This document shows, piece by piece, positions 26,328 through 35,548 of a stretch of DNA of 64,000 bases. The position numbers and the translations under genes were made by a program. Within the stretch, counting starts at the first letter, position 1, and the number at the start of each line of letters is the position of its first letter. Source of the stretch: IDS-8 sp964607425 (GTDB lineage: Bacteria; Pseudomonadota; Gammaproteobacteria; Steroidobacterales; Woeseiaceae). The DNA is taken from positions 30,058 to 94,057 of the forward strand of contig CAZSKQ010000004.1 of assembly GCA_964607425.1 (NCBI GenBank). The letters are read 5' to 3'. Under the pieces are notes generated by a model, which did not search any database, was not told where the DNA came from, and was given only the letters and a program-made list of their open reading frames with translations.

Positions 26328-27755
26328 ATGGCCAACTCCTACGACGTCATCGTCATCGGCGCGGGACCCGCGGGTTACATCGCCGCCATCCGTGCGGCGC
26401 AGAACGGTATGACCGTCGCGTGCATCGACCAATGGAAGAACCGCGACGGCAAGCATGCCTTCGGCGGCACCTGCCTGAATGCCGGCTGCATCCCGTCGAA
26501 GGCGATGCTCGAATCCTCGGAGCTCGCGTACCGCGCCGAGCACGAGTTTGCTGCCCACGGCATCAAGCTGGCTTCGGTGGAGGTGGACGTCGCGGCCATG
26601 CAGAAGCGCAAGGCCACGATCGTGCGGCAGCTGACGGGCGGCATCGCCGGCCTGTTCAAGGCGAACAAGGTGGAAGGGCTGGTCGGCCACGGCAAGCTTT
26701 TGGCCGATCGCAAGGTCGAGTTCACGCCGGAGTCCGGGGAAGCCCGGACGCTCGATGCGCGCTACGTGATCCTCGCGTCGGGTTCCGAACCCGTGGAGTT
26801 GAAGGTCGCGCCATTTGACGGCGAGTCCATCGTCGATTCCTGGGGCGCGCTGGAGTTCGATGAGGCGCCGAAGAAGCTCGGCATCGTCGGCGCCGGCATC
26901 ATCGGCCTCGAACTCGGCAGCGTCTGGAACCGCCTCGGATCGGAGGTGGTAATTCTCGAGGCGCTCGACGACTTCCTGGCCGCTGTCGATCGGGAGATTG
27001 CCAGGGAGGCACAGAAGCAGTTCAGTAAACAGGGCCTGACGGTGCACCTCGGCGCCAGGGTGACGTCGGCGAAGAAATCCGGCAAGGGTGTGAAGGTCGA
27101 GTACGAGGACGCCAAGGGTAAGCAGTCGCTCGAGGTCGACAAGCTCGTGGTCGCGGTCGGCCGCCGCCCGTTCACGGCCGACCTGCTTGCCGAAGACTGC
27201 GGCATCCAGCCCGACGAGAAAGGCTTCATTCCGGTGGACGGGGAATGCCGCACCCGCGTGAATGGCGTGTTCGCCATCGGCGACTGCGTGCGCGGGCCGA
27301 TGCTCGCACACAAAGGCTCGGAGGAGGGCGTCATGGCGGCCGACCTCATTGCAGGCGAGGTGGCAGAGATGAACTACAACGTTATCCCGTCGGTGATCTA
27401 CACCGCGCCGGAAATCGCCTGGGTCGGCAAGACGGAAGAAGAAGTGCAAGCCTCCGGCCGCGAGTACAAGACAGGCTCCTTCCCGTTCATGGCAAGCGGC
27501 CGCGCCAAGGCGATGGACCAGACCGCGGGCATGGCGAAAATCGTCTCCGCGGCGGACGATGACGAGATTCTCGGCGTGCATATCCTGGGCCCCATGGCCG
27601 GCGAGCTGATCGCCGAAGCCGTGCTGGCAATGGAGTTCTCCGCCAGCACGGAGGACCTGCAGCGCACCATTCACGCTCACCCGACGCTCGCGGAAGCGGT
27701 CCACGAAGCCGCGCTGGCCGCCGACAAACGCGCCCTCAACTACCCCAACAAGTAG
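26328..27755 (+). CDS. lpdA: Dihydrolipoamide dehydrogenase (E3)
   Basis: 475 aa. VIVIGAGPAGYIAAIRAAQN binds FAD, GGTCLNAGCIPSKAML holds the redox-active Cys pair, and GIVGAGIIGLELGSVWNRLG binds NAD. The C-terminal HAHPTLAEAVHEAAL carries the catalytic His-Glu pair. The ATG at 26328 with AGG before it is preferred; the longer frame upstream is Arg/Pro-rich. Third gene of the operon, 97 bases after sucB. It reoxidises the dihydrolipoyl group of SucB and can serve other 2-oxoacid complexes. Its TAG stop is the first base triplet of a palindromic repeat unit. Confidence 0.97.
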   Translation: MANSYDVIVIGAGPAGYIAAIRAAQNGMTVACIDQWKNRDGKHAFGGTCLNAGCIPSKAMLESSELAYRAEHEFAAHGIKLASVEVDVAAMQKRKATIVRQLTGGIAGLFKANKVEGLVGHGKLLADRKVEFTPESGEARTLDARYVILASGSEPVELKVAPFDGESIVDSWGALEFDEAPKKLGIVGAGIIGLELGSVWNRLGSEVVILEALDDFLAAVDREIAREAQKQFSKQGLTVHLGARVTSAKKSGKGVKVEYEDAKGKQSLEVDKLVVAVGRRPFTADLLAEDCGIQPDEKGFIPVDGECRTRVNGVFAIGDCVRGPMLAHKGSEEGVMAADLIAGEVAEMNYNVIPSVIYTAPEIAWVGKTEEEVQASGREYKTGSFPFMASGRAKAMDQTAGMAKIVSAADDDEILGVHILGPMAGELIAEAVLAMEFSASTEDLQRTIHAHPTLAEAVHEAALAADKRALNYPNK

Positions 27756-27873
27756 GAGCGCGTTCCCCCCCGGCGCCTGTAGGAGCGCGCATTGCGCGCG
27801 ACCCCCCCCGGCGGCCAGCGTGTGCCGACCTCCCTTCCCGAACGCGGCATCGCGCGCAATGCGCGCGCTCCTA
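27753..27873. repeat. GTAGGAGC-type palindromic repeat cluster between lpdA and relA
   Basis: Three units are visible: a partial AGTAGGAGCGCG at 27752-27763, a full unit TGTAGGAGCGCGCATTGCGC... at 27778-27801, and a full inverted copy at 27850-27873. The last two form a near-perfect 24-bp inverted repeat around a 48-base spacer. The outer units supply the TAG stop codons of lpdA (27753-27755) and relA (27871-27873). As a large hairpin between convergent genes it may work as a bidirectional transcription or mRNA-decay barrier. Confidence 0.85.
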
Positions 27874-30057
27874 CGGGGCTCGTTTTACCGAGGTGACGTT
27901 GGGGAGCTGCTCCAGCCGGCCGATGACCCGCGAGAGCGCGGCCAGTCCCGGCACTGACAGCCCTAACTCGATGGTGGCCATCATCCGCTGTCGGTCGGTG
28001 CGTGTCTGCGAGCTGGCGACGCCGATTTTTTCGTCCGCCAGCACGCTGCTGATATCGCGCAGCAACCCGTTCCGGTCAAAGGCCTGCACGACCAGCTCGA
28101 CCGGGTAGGTGGCTTCGCTCGAATCGTTCCATTCAACCTCGATCACGCGCTCCGGATACCGCGAACGCAGGTTGACGAAGTTGCGGCAATTGTAGCGGTG
28201 AATGCCGACACCGCGTCCCTTCGTGATGTAACCGGCGATCGGTTCGGGAGGCACCGGCCGGCAGCAGCGTGCCAGGTTGCACAGCAAGTCGTCCACGCCG
28301 CGAATGGCGAAGCGCTTGCCGTCCTTGTCGTGGCGGGCCGGCGGGCGCCGCCGCGGCAGGTCGGGTTCCGTGCTCCTGTGCAGCAGCTGCTGCAAGGCTC
28401 TCGCCACCGCGGCCGGCGTTATGTCGCCGGCGCCAAGCGCAACGCACAGCTCGTCGGTGCTGGCGGCTTTCAGCTCCGCCGCGATCGTATCGACGGGCAG
28501 GTCGCGCGCGTTCAGGCGTGCCATTTCGCGTTCCAGTATCTCGCGGCCCTGCCGGCGGTTCTGCTCGCGATCCTGCTGCCGGAACCAGCTCCTGACCTTG
28601 GCCCGGCTGCGCGACGCGGCGAGATAGCCGTTTTGCGGACTGAGCCAGTCGCGGCTGGGCTGCGGATCGCGCGCGGTGATGATCTCGATGCGGTCGCCGT
28701 TCGCGACCTGGTAGGTCAGCGGCACCATGCGCCCGTTGACCTTCGCGCCCCGGCAGCGGTGGCCGATCTGCGTGTGCACGTGATAGGCAAAATCGAGCGG
28801 CGTCGACCCCGCCGGCAATTCCACCACGTCGCCTTTCGGGCTCAGTGCATAGACGCGGTCCTCGAACGCGTCGCCGCGAATCTGTTCGAGGAGATCGCCG
28901 TCCTCGTCGAAAGGCTCCAGCAGCCGCCGCAGGTAGCGGATCTTGTCGTCGAAAGCCGAACCGTGCCGGGGCGCATCGCCCTCCTTGTAACGCCAGTGCG
29001 CCGCCACGCCGAGCTCGGCGAAAGCGTGCATCTCGTGGGTGCGGATCTGCACCTCGACCGGGCGGCCCGCGGGACCGATCACCGCCGTGTGCAGCGAGCG
29101 GTACCCGTTGCCCTTGGGATTCGCGATGTAATCGTCGAACTCCCCGGGCAGGTACGACCAGCGGTTGTGCACGGCGCCCAGTGCCGCGTAGCAATCCGTC
29201 ACGCTGTCGACCAGCACGCGCAAGGCGCGCACGTCGAAGATCTGCTCCAGCGGGCGGCCCTTGCGATGCATCTTGCGCCAGATACTGTAAATGTGTTTCG
29301 GCCGCCCGCTCACTTCGGCCTCGATGCCATTCTTCCCCAGCTCCGCACGCAAAATCTCGGCAAGCTCCGTCACCGAAGCTTCACGCTCCGCGCGCGTCTC
29401 CGCGAGCATCCGCGCGATGCGCGCATACCGCTCCGGCTCGAGGTAGCGGAAGGCCAGGTCCTCGAGCTGCCACTTGAGCTGCCAGATGCCGAGGCGGTTG
29501 GCGAGCGCCGCGTAGATCTCGCGCGTCTCGACCGCGAGGGCGCGTTGCGCGGCCGCCGGCGATTCCTTGGCCTGCTGCAGCCGGTGGAGCTGCTCGGCAA
29601 TCCGGATCACCACCAGGCGGGGGTCGGACACCACTGCCAGCAGCATCTTGCGCAGTGCTTCGGACTGGCTGGTGGCAAGGGCTTCACCGGGTTGCCAGTC
29701 CCGGGGCAGGGCAAAGCGCCCGAGGCCGACCAGTTCCTCCACGGTGCGCCGCAGGCCGGCGAGCGGGGTCCCCTCGAGGTCCGCGATGTCCAGTGCGCCG
29801 TCGCGCACGAGCGGGTACACGCGGGCGGCCGCGAGCAGCGAGCGGGCGAGGCCGAGCGGCTCCAGCAGTGCCGCGATCGCCGCGCCCTCGGCACAGGCGG
29901 CCGCGCCCCGTTCGTGGTGGCAGGCGGATTCCGCAAGCTGTCGCGAGACGGCGACGATGTCGCCCGGTTCAAGGCTCGTTTGCGGATTTTCGGCTGGAGT
30001 TGCGATCATTTCATGAATATTGCGCACATAGTGTGCGAATTCGAATACCGTTATCAT
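27871..30057 (-). CDS. relA: GTP pyrophosphokinase RelA
   Basis: 728 aa. The N-terminal half aligns with the HD hydrolase of SpoT but lacks the HD and ED metal residues (the region around RSLLAAARVYPLVRDGALD), so hydrolysis is not expected. The synthetase domain has EFDDYIANPKGNGYRSLHT, with the EFDD motif typical of monofunctional RelA, and AELGVAAHWRYKEG. A TGS domain (VYALSPKGDVVELPAGSTPLDFAYHVH), a CC-containing zinc-finger domain (LARCCRPVPPEPIAGYITKG) and a C-terminal ACT domain follow. It makes (p)ppGpp on stalled ribosomes. The start is either 30057 or the in-frame ATG at 30009; neither has a strong Shine-Dalgarno. Confidence 0.95.
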   Translation of the reverse strand: MITVFEFAHYVRNIHEMIATPAENPQTSLEPGDIVAVSRQLAESACHHERGAAACAEGAAIAALLEPLGLARSLLAAARVYPLVRDGALDIADLEGTPLAGLRRTVEELVGLGRFALPRDWQPGEALATSQSEALRKMLLAVVSDPRLVVIRIAEQLHRLQQAKESPAAAQRALAVETREIYAALANRLGIWQLKWQLEDLAFRYLEPERYARIARMLAETRAEREASVTELAEILRAELGKNGIEAEVSGRPKHIYSIWRKMHRKGRPLEQIFDVRALRVLVDSVTDCYAALGAVHNRWSYLPGEFDDYIANPKGNGYRSLHTAVIGPAGRPVEVQIRTHEMHAFAELGVAAHWRYKEGDAPRHGSAFDDKIRYLRRLLEPFDEDGDLLEQIRGDAFEDRVYALSPKGDVVELPAGSTPLDFAYHVHTQIGHRCRGAKVNGRMVPLTYQVANGDRIEIITARDPQPSRDWLSPQNGYLAASRSRAKVRSWFRQQDREQNRRQGREILEREMARLNARDLPVDTIAAELKAASTDELCVALGAGDITPAAVARALQQLLHRSTEPDLPRRRPPARHDKDGKRFAIRGVDDLLCNLARCCRPVPPEPIAGYITKGRGVGIHRYNCRNFVNLRSRYPERVIEVEWNDSSEATYPVELVVQAFDRNGLLRDISSVLADEKIGVASSQTRTDRQRMMATIELGLSVPGLAALSRVIGRLEQLPNVTSVKRAP

Positions 30058-30115
30058 ACTGCCCCGGGCGCCCGCGCGCCCGCGACATTCTCAATGCAGC
30101 AAGCGACGAACCACC

Positions 30116-30859
30116 ATGGCCGGACACAGTAAATGGGCAAACATCCAGCACCGCAAGGGTGCCCAGGACAAGAAACGCGGCAAACTGTTCACCAAGCTCA
30201 TCCGCGAAATTACCGTGGCGGCCCGCATGGGCGGCGGCGACATCGCATCCAATCCGCGCCTGCGCCTGGCCGTCGACAAGGCCAAGGCGCAGAGCATGCC
30301 GCGGGATAACATCGACCGGGCCATCAAGCGCGGCAGCGGCGAGGGCGGCGATGCCGAGTACCAGGAGATCCGCTACGAAGGGTACGGTCCCGGCGGCACG
30401 GCCGTGATCGTCGACTGCATGACCGACAACCGTAATCGCACCGCCGCCGACGTGCGGCACGCGTTCTCGAAGTACGGGGGCAATCTCGGGGCGGACGGCT
30501 CGGTGAATTACCTCTTCAACCATGTGGGGCTGCTGCTGTATCCGCCCGGGAGCGACGAAGACGCGATTATGGCCGCCGCGATCGAAGCCGGCGCCGAGGA
30601 CGTCGTCGTGAGCGAGGACGAGTCGATCGAGGTGCTGACCGACCCGGGCGAATTCGAGAGCGTGCGCGAAAGCATGCGTAAAGCCGGGTTTCCTCCCGAG
30701 CACGCGGAAGTCACGATGCGTGCGATGACGAGCACGGAGCTGGAGTTGCAGGACGCGCAAGCGATGCTCAAGATGCTCGAAACGCTCGAGGACCTCGATG
30801 ACGTACAGAATGTCTACAGCAATGCCGATATCCCGGACGATGTCCTGGAAGCGAGCTGA
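30116..30859 (+). CDS. yebC: YebC/PmpR family protein
   Basis: 247 aa. The N-terminus MAGHSKWANIQHRKGAQDKK and RARHAFSKYGGNLG-type central segment are diagnostic. Members bind DNA as regulators or, as shown for some, aid ribosomes translating difficult proline stretches. The gene sits just upstream of ruvC, the common arrangement in bacteria, with 32 bases between them, so it likely forms one operon with ruvCAB. Confidence 0.96.
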   Translation: MAGHSKWANIQHRKGAQDKKRGKLFTKLIREITVAARMGGGDIASNPRLRLAVDKAKAQSMPRDNIDRAIKRGSGEGGDAEYQEIRYEGYGPGGTAVIVDCMTDNRNRTAADVRHAFSKYGGNLGADGSVNYLFNHVGLLLYPPGSDEDAIMAAAIEAGAEDVVVSEDESIEVLTDPGEFESVRESMRKAGFPPEHAEVTMRAMTSTELELQDAQAMLKMLETLEDLDDVQNVYSNADIPDDVLEAS

Positions 30860-30891
30860 GCTCCTGGTGCGCCCGGTAGAGGCACGCTGTT

Positions 30892-31422
30892 TTGGGTGAT
30901 CGCCTGCGTATTCTCGGCCTCGATCCGGGCTCCCGGCTGACCGGCTTCGGGGTGATCGATTTCCTCGATGCCCGCGCCGAGTACGTTGCCAGCGGCTCGA
31001 TTCGGAGCGTCCAGGGCTCGTTCGCGGAGCGCCTGCACCTGATCTTTTCCGCCGTCGGCGAGATCACGGCGGATTACCGTCCGGACGTCGTGGTGATCGA
31101 GTCGGTGTTCGTGCACAGGAATCCCGGCAGCGCCCTGAAACTCGGGCATGCGCGTGCCGCGGCACTCTGCGCGACGTTCGAACGCAACATTGCTGTGTTC
31201 GAGTATGCGCCGCGCGAAATCAAGCAGGCCATTGTCGGCACCGGGGCCGCCACCAAGGCGCAGGTGCAGCACATGGTGACGTCTCTTTTGAACCTTCACG
31301 GGCAACCGGCACCGGACGCGGCGGATGCCCTGGCGGCGGCGCTTTGCCATGGTCACGCGCGCAGGCTGCAGGGCCGGCTCGCCGGCGCCGCGGCCAAAGC
31401 GGCCATGGCGGCGCTGCGGTGA
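30892..31422 (+). CDS. ruvC: Holliday junction endodeoxyribonuclease RuvC
   Basis: 176 aa. ILGLDPGSRLTGFGVID holds the first catalytic Asp, VVIESVFVHRNPGSALKLGHARAAAL the Glu, and APDAADALAAALCH the last acidic residues. The start is a TTG at 30892, giving LGDRLRILGLDPGS; no ATG or GTG in frame lies before the first conserved strand. RuvC cuts Holliday junctions in complex with RuvAB, encoded next. Confidence 0.95.
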   Translation: MGDRLRILGLDPGSRLTGFGVIDFLDARAEYVASGSIRSVQGSFAERLHLIFSAVGEITADYRPDVVVIESVFVHRNPGSALKLGHARAAALCATFERNIAVFEYAPREIKQAIVGTGAATKAQVQHMVTSLLNLHGQPAPDAADALAAALCHGHARRLQGRLAGAAAKAAMAALR

Positions 31423-31429
31423 GCCGGCC

Positions 31430-32020
31430 ATGATCGGCTCGATTCGCGGCCGGCTGGCCGCCAAGCTGCCGCCGCACGTGATCGTCGAGTGCGGGGGTGT
31501 CGGCTACGAGATCGAAACGCCGATGTCCACTTTTCTCGAGCTGCCGGACACGGGCAACGACGTATTCCTGCATACGCACCTCGCGGTGCGGGAGGACGCA
31601 CATATCCTGTTCGGCTTCTCGACGGCGGAGGAGAAGGCACTGTTCCGTTCGCTTATTAAAGTGAGCGGCGTCGGCGCAAAGATCGGGCTCGCGGTCCTGT
31701 CCGCCATGAGCGTTGCGGATTTCCAGCGCTGCGTGCAGCGCGAAGACGCTCCCATGCTGATGAAGATCCCCGGTGTGGGCCGCAAGACAGCCCAGCAGCT
31801 GATCCTCGACCTGCGCGACCGCATCGGCAAGGTACTGGTCATACCCAAATCCGCCAGCGGCATCGCGGCCGCGCCCGATGCGCGCAGCGAGGCATTTGAC
31901 GCCCTGGTCGCACTGGGCTACAAGCCGAACGAGGTGAAACGGCTGCTGGACCGGGTGGAACTTGCCGGGCAGTCCGCCGAGGACATCATCCGGTCGGCTT
32001 TGAAGAAGGCGATTGCGTAA
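31430..32020 (+). CDS. ruvA: Holliday junction branch-migration protein RuvA
   Basis: 196 aa. MIGSIRGRL opens the protein as in other RuvA. Two helix-hairpin-helix motifs are seen (LIKVSGVGAKIGLAVLS and LMKIPGVGRKTAQQLILDL). The C-terminal domain III (EAFDALVALGYKPNEVKRLL) contacts RuvB. The tetramer holds the four-way junction. It starts 7 bases after ruvC, and its TAA shares one base with the ATG of ruvB. Confidence 0.96.
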   Translation: MIGSIRGRLAAKLPPHVIVECGGVGYEIETPMSTFLELPDTGNDVFLHTHLAVREDAHILFGFSTAEEKALFRSLIKVSGVGAKIGLAVLSAMSVADFQRCVQREDAPMLMKIPGVGRKTAQQLILDLRDRIGKVLVIPKSASGIAAAPDARSEAFDALVALGYKPNEVKRLLDRVELAGQSAEDIIRSALKKAIA

Positions 32021-33066
32021 TGGCGATAGAGCACGACCGCCTCACCTCGGCGACCCAGCGCGATGACGATCCCGTGTTCGACCGCGCTATCCGCCCGAAG
32101 ACGCTCGCCGATTACGTCGGCCAGCCGAGCGTGAAGCAACAAATGCACATCTTCATTACCGCCGCGCGCAACCGCGGCGAGGCGCTGGATCACGTGCTGA
32201 TCTTCGGCCCGCCGGGGCTGGGCAAGACCACACTCGCGCACATCGTGGCCCACGACATGGGCGTCAACCTCCGGCAAACCTCCGGGCCCGTTCTGGAACG
32301 CCCCGGCGATCTCGCGGCCATCCTCACCAACCTCGAACCGCACGACGTACTGTTCGTTGACGAGATCCATCGCCTGAGCCCGGTGGTCGAAGAGGTGCTG
32401 TACCCGGCGCTGGAGGATTTCCAGCTCGACATCGTCATCGGCGAGGGACCGGCGGCCCGTTCCATCAAGCTGGACCTGCCGCCGTTCACGCTCGTCGGTG
32501 CCACCACGCGCGCGGGGCTCCTGACCTCGCCGCTGCGCGACCGCTTCGGCATCGTGCAGCGGCTCGAGTTCTACACGACCGCCGATCTCGAATCGATCGC
32601 CCTGCGCTCGGCCGGCATCCTGAACCTGGTTCTCGAGCCGCGCGGTGCCGCGCAGATCGCGGCGCGTGCCCGTGGCACGCCGCGGATCGTGAACCGCCTG
32701 CTGCGGCGGGTGCGGGACTACGCGGAGGTGGAGGCCGACGGCGTCGTCACCGAGGCCGTGGCGGTCAGCGCGATGAACATGCTCGAAGTCGATCCTCACG
32801 GTTTCGACGCCACGGATCGCCGCCTGCTGCAAACCATTATCGAAAAGTTCGACGGAGGCCCGGTCGGCATCGACAGCCTCGCGGCGGCCGTTGGCGAGGA
32901 GCGCGGCACGATCGAGGACGTGCTCGAGCCCTATCTCATACAGCAGGGTTTCATGATGCGCACGGCGCGCGGCCGCGTGGCGACGCGCAATGCTTACCTG
33001 CACTTCGGCCTGACGCCGCCGGCGCGCGAGAGCGTTCCCGAGCTGCCGCTGTTCGACAGAGACTGA
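32020..33066 (+). CDS. ruvB: Holliday junction helicase RuvB
   Basis: 348 aa. IRPKTLADYVGQPSVKQQ, Walker A GPPGLGKTTLAHI, Walker B VLFVDEIHRLSP and sensor GATTRAGLLTSPLRDRFG identify RuvB. The C-terminal winged helix includes EDVLEPYLIQQGFMMRTARGR. It is the hexameric motor that drives branch migration with RuvA. Overlap with ruvA (TAATG) implies coupled translation. ybgC follows after 11 bases. Confidence 0.97.
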   Translation: MAIEHDRLTSATQRDDDPVFDRAIRPKTLADYVGQPSVKQQMHIFITAARNRGEALDHVLIFGPPGLGKTTLAHIVAHDMGVNLRQTSGPVLERPGDLAAILTNLEPHDVLFVDEIHRLSPVVEEVLYPALEDFQLDIVIGEGPAARSIKLDLPPFTLVGATTRAGLLTSPLRDRFGIVQRLEFYTTADLESIALRSAGILNLVLEPRGAAQIAARARGTPRIVNRLLRRVRDYAEVEADGVVTEAVAVSAMNMLEVDPHGFDATDRRLLQTIIEKFDGGPVGIDSLAAAVGEERGTIEDVLEPYLIQQGFMMRTARGRVATRNAYLHFGLTPPARESVPELPLFDRD

Positions 33067-33077
33067 CTGGTTCCCCG

Positions 33078-33494
33078 ATGCCATCAACTGAACCTTTTGC
33101 CTGGCCGGTGCGTGTCTATTACGAGGATTCGGATGCCCAGGGGCTGGTCTACTTCGCGAACTACTTCAAGTTCATGGAGCGCGCGCGCACGGAATGGCTG
33201 CGGTCACTCGGGGTGGAACAGGACGTCCTGATGCGCGAACATCGCCGCTTTTTCGTGGTGGTTGATACGCATGCCGAGTTCCTGGTGCCCGCGCGGTTCA
33301 ATGATCAATTGCTCGTGACCGTGAGCCTTACGGGCGTGGCGCGGGCGAGCTTCACGCTGGAACAGAAAATCTTTCGCAGCTCGCTCGACGGCGAGCTGCT
33401 GTGCCGGGGCACGACGCGGGCCGCCTTCATCAAGGCGGATACCTTGAAGCCCGCACGCCTGCCCGACTCACTGTTTGCAAGGATTCCGGAATAA
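33078..33494 (+). CDS. ybgC: Tol-Pal system acyl-CoA thioesterase YbgC
   Basis: 138 aa hot-dog-fold protein. YYEDSDAQGLVYFANYFKF contains the catalytic Asp of the 4-hydroxybenzoyl-CoA thioesterase family. It hydrolyses acyl-CoA esters in the cytoplasm; its role in the Tol system is not settled. The TAA shares a base with the ATG of tolQ. Confidence 0.95.
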   Translation: MPSTEPFAWPVRVYYEDSDAQGLVYFANYFKFMERARTEWLRSLGVEQDVLMREHRRFFVVVDTHAEFLVPARFNDQLLVTVSLTGVARASFTLEQKIFRSSLDGELLCRGTTRAAFIKADTLKPARLPDSLFARIPE

Positions 33495-34183
33495 TGACCG
33501 CCGACCTCTCGTACCTCGACCTGATCATGAACGCGAGCCTCGTCGTCAAGGCGGTGCTCGTCATTCTGCTCATTGCCTCGTTCGTCTCGTGGAGCATCAT
33601 CTTCACGAAGCGCCGGCTGATCAGCCGCACCAAGGACGCATCCGACAAGTTCGAGGCCAATTTCTGGTCGGGCGGCGACCTGAATACGCTGTATCACAGC
33701 ACGACTCGCAACAAGGAAGGCAACGTCGGTATGGCAACGCTGTTCGAGGCCGGCTTTCGCGAGTTCAATCGCAGCGCGCCGCAGGCCGACCTGCAGCCGG
33801 AGAAGCTCGTCGACGAATGCCGGCGCGCGATGCGGGTCGGCATGATTCGGGAAGTGGACCGGCTCGAGCAGGGCCTCGCGACGCTGGCGACGATCGGCTC
33901 GACGAGCCCCTACGTCGGCCTCTTCGGCACGGTGTGGGGCATCATGAACTCCTTCACGCAGCTCGGTAACGTGCAGGTGGCGACGCTGGCGAGTGTCGCG
34001 CCCGGCATCGCCGAGGCGCTGATCGCGACCGCCATGGGCCTGTTCGCCGCCATTCCCGCGGTCATCGCCTACAACCGTTACGCGGACAAGGTGATGCGGC
34101 TGGAAATCCGCTATGACGGCTTCATGGAAGAGTTCTCCAGCATCCTCGAACGGCATTCGCGCGCCAAGCGCAAGGCGGTGTGA
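33494..34183 (+). CDS. tolQ: Tol-Pal inner-membrane proton channel protein TolQ
   Basis: 229 aa with three membrane helices: the first near ASLVVKAVLVILLIASFVSW and two later ones (SYVGLFGTVWGIMNSF and LIATAMGLFAAIPAVIAYN), the MotA/TolQ/ExbB signature. With TolR it uses the proton motive force to drive TolA. The ATG at 33494 overlaps ybgC's stop. The order ybgC-tolQ-tolR-tolA-tolB-pal-cpoB is the standard operon. Confidence 0.97.
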   Translation: MTADLSYLDLIMNASLVVKAVLVILLIASFVSWSIIFTKRRLISRTKDASDKFEANFWSGGDLNTLYHSTTRNKEGNVGMATLFEAGFREFNRSAPQADLQPEKLVDECRRAMRVGMIREVDRLEQGLATLATIGSTSPYVGLFGTVWGIMNSFTQLGNVQVATLASVAPGIAEALIATAMGLFAAIPAVIAYNRYADKVMRLEIRYDGFMEEFSSILERHSRAKRKAV

Positions 34184-34184
34184 C

Positions 34185-34628
34185 ATGTCGACTCCGCTCC
34201 AGAAACGCAGGCTCATGTCGGATATCAACGTCGTACCTTACATCGACGTCATGCTGGTGCTGCTGATCATTTTCATGGTCACGGCGCCGCTGCTGACCCA
34301 GGGCATCAAGGTCGAGCTGCCGAAAGCCGCCGCCGAGCCGATCGAGGATGCCTCGGAGCAGCCGCCGATCGTGTTGTCCGTGGACGCGGAAGGCAACCTC
34401 TACATCAACCAGGGCGATGACGAGGACCAGCCGGCCAGCGCGCAGCGTATCGTGCAGGTTACCCGCGCCATTATCGAGAAGAACCCGGGAATCGCGGTGC
34501 TGGTCAAAGCGGACCGGGCGGTGCCTTATGGCAACGTGGTGGGGGCCATGGTGCTGCTGCAGCAGGCGGGTGCCGATAACGTCGGGTTCGTCACCGATCC
34601 CCTGGACACGTATCCCGTTCCGGAATGA
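34185..34628 (+). CDS. tolR: Tol-Pal protein TolR
   Basis: 147 aa ExbD/TolR family. One membrane helix (NVVPYIDVMLVLLIIFMVTA) holds the Asp that takes part in proton flow. The periplasmic domain follows, with KADRAVPYGNVVGAMVLLQQ as the conserved C-terminal part. The ATG at 34185 comes one base after the tolQ stop. Confidence 0.97.
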   Translation: MSTPLQKRRLMSDINVVPYIDVMLVLLIIFMVTAPLLTQGIKVELPKAAAEPIEDASEQPPIVLSVDAEGNLYINQGDDEDQPASAQRIVQVTRAIIEKNPGIAVLVKADRAVPYGNVVGAMVLLQQAGADNVGFVTDPLDTYPVPE

Positions 34629-34662
34629 AGCGGGGCCGGTGTCGTTTAAGTGATCCGCAGAA

Positions 34663-35514
34663 GTGATTCGCGACTCCAGCCGAATCGAAGAACGTCCCGT
34701 GGCCGCGCGCCGCGGAGAAGTGCCTGTCGTACCGGTCCTGCTTGCGATCCTGCTGCACGTCGGCATTTTTGCCGCGATGATCGTGGCGTTCGACTGGTCG
34801 CGCCCGCTTCACCCGCCGACGCCGCTGGCGATCGAGGCGACGCTCGTGTCGGCGGCGGACTTGCCGCCGACGCGGGAGGAACTGCGGCGGGAGGCCGAGG
34901 AACGCGCCCGGCAGGAAGCGCTGCGAGCCGAGCAGCAGCGCATCCGGGAGGAACAGGCCGCGGAACGCCGCCGGCTGGAACAGGAAGCGGCAGAGCGCCG
35001 CGAGCGCCAGGCCGCCGAAAAGGAACGGCAGCGCCGGGAAACCGAGGAGCGGCGGCAGCGCGAGGAAGCCGAGCTGGAGCGGCAGCGGCAGGAAGCGGAA
35101 AAAAGGCGGCTCGAGGAGATCGAAAGGCAGCGCCGGGAGAACGAGCTGGCGCGCGCGGCGGCGGAAGCGGAGGCACGCGAGCGGCGCCTGCAGGAGGAAC
35201 TGGCAGCGGAGGCGGCGCGGCAGGCCGCCGTGGGGTCGGGCGAGCTGGATCGCTACATCTTCGCCATCACGCAGCGAATCGAGCAGAACTGGATCAGGCC
35301 GGCGAGCGCGACGCCGGGCCTTGACTGTGTCATCAACGTGCGCCAGATCCCGGGCGGGGAGGTCGTCAGTGCCACGATCGAGCGCTGTAACGGCGATGCC
35401 GCCGTGCAGCGCTCCATCGAGGCCGCCGTATTCAAGGCGTCGCCGTTGCCGGAACCGTCGAATCCGGCGCTGTTTGAACGAAACTTGCGGATCACATTCA
35501 AACCTGAACAATAG
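34663..35514 (+). CDS. tolA: Tol-Pal protein TolA
   Basis: 283 aa from a GTG at 34663. A single membrane helix (VLLAILLHVGIFAAMIVAF, about residues 25-43) anchors it. A long, highly charged Glu/Arg/Gln-rich helix (about residues 70-200) spans the periplasm. The C-terminal domain (LDRYIFAITQRIEQNW ... LDCVINVRQIPGGEVVSATI) is the TonB_C-like part that touches TolB, Pal or OmpA. The middle helix is shorter than in E. coli TolA (421 aa) and rich in Arg rather than Ala/Lys. Confidence 0.95.
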   Translation: MIRDSSRIEERPVAARRGEVPVVPVLLAILLHVGIFAAMIVAFDWSRPLHPPTPLAIEATLVSAADLPPTREELRREAEERARQEALRAEQQRIREEQAAERRRLEQEAAERRERQAAEKERQRRETEERRQREEAELERQRQEAEKRRLEEIERQRRENELARAAAEAEARERRLQEELAAEAARQAAVGSGELDRYIFAITQRIEQNWIRPASATPGLDCVINVRQIPGGEVVSATIERCNGDAAVQRSIEAAVFKASPLPEPSNPALFERNLRITFKPEQ

Positions 35515-35548
35515 GGGCACTTCTGTGGGGATTGGGGCGATCCTGATA

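Noticed and set aside
28198..30132. 644-codon plus-strand open frame
   Set aside because: Antisense shadow of relA.
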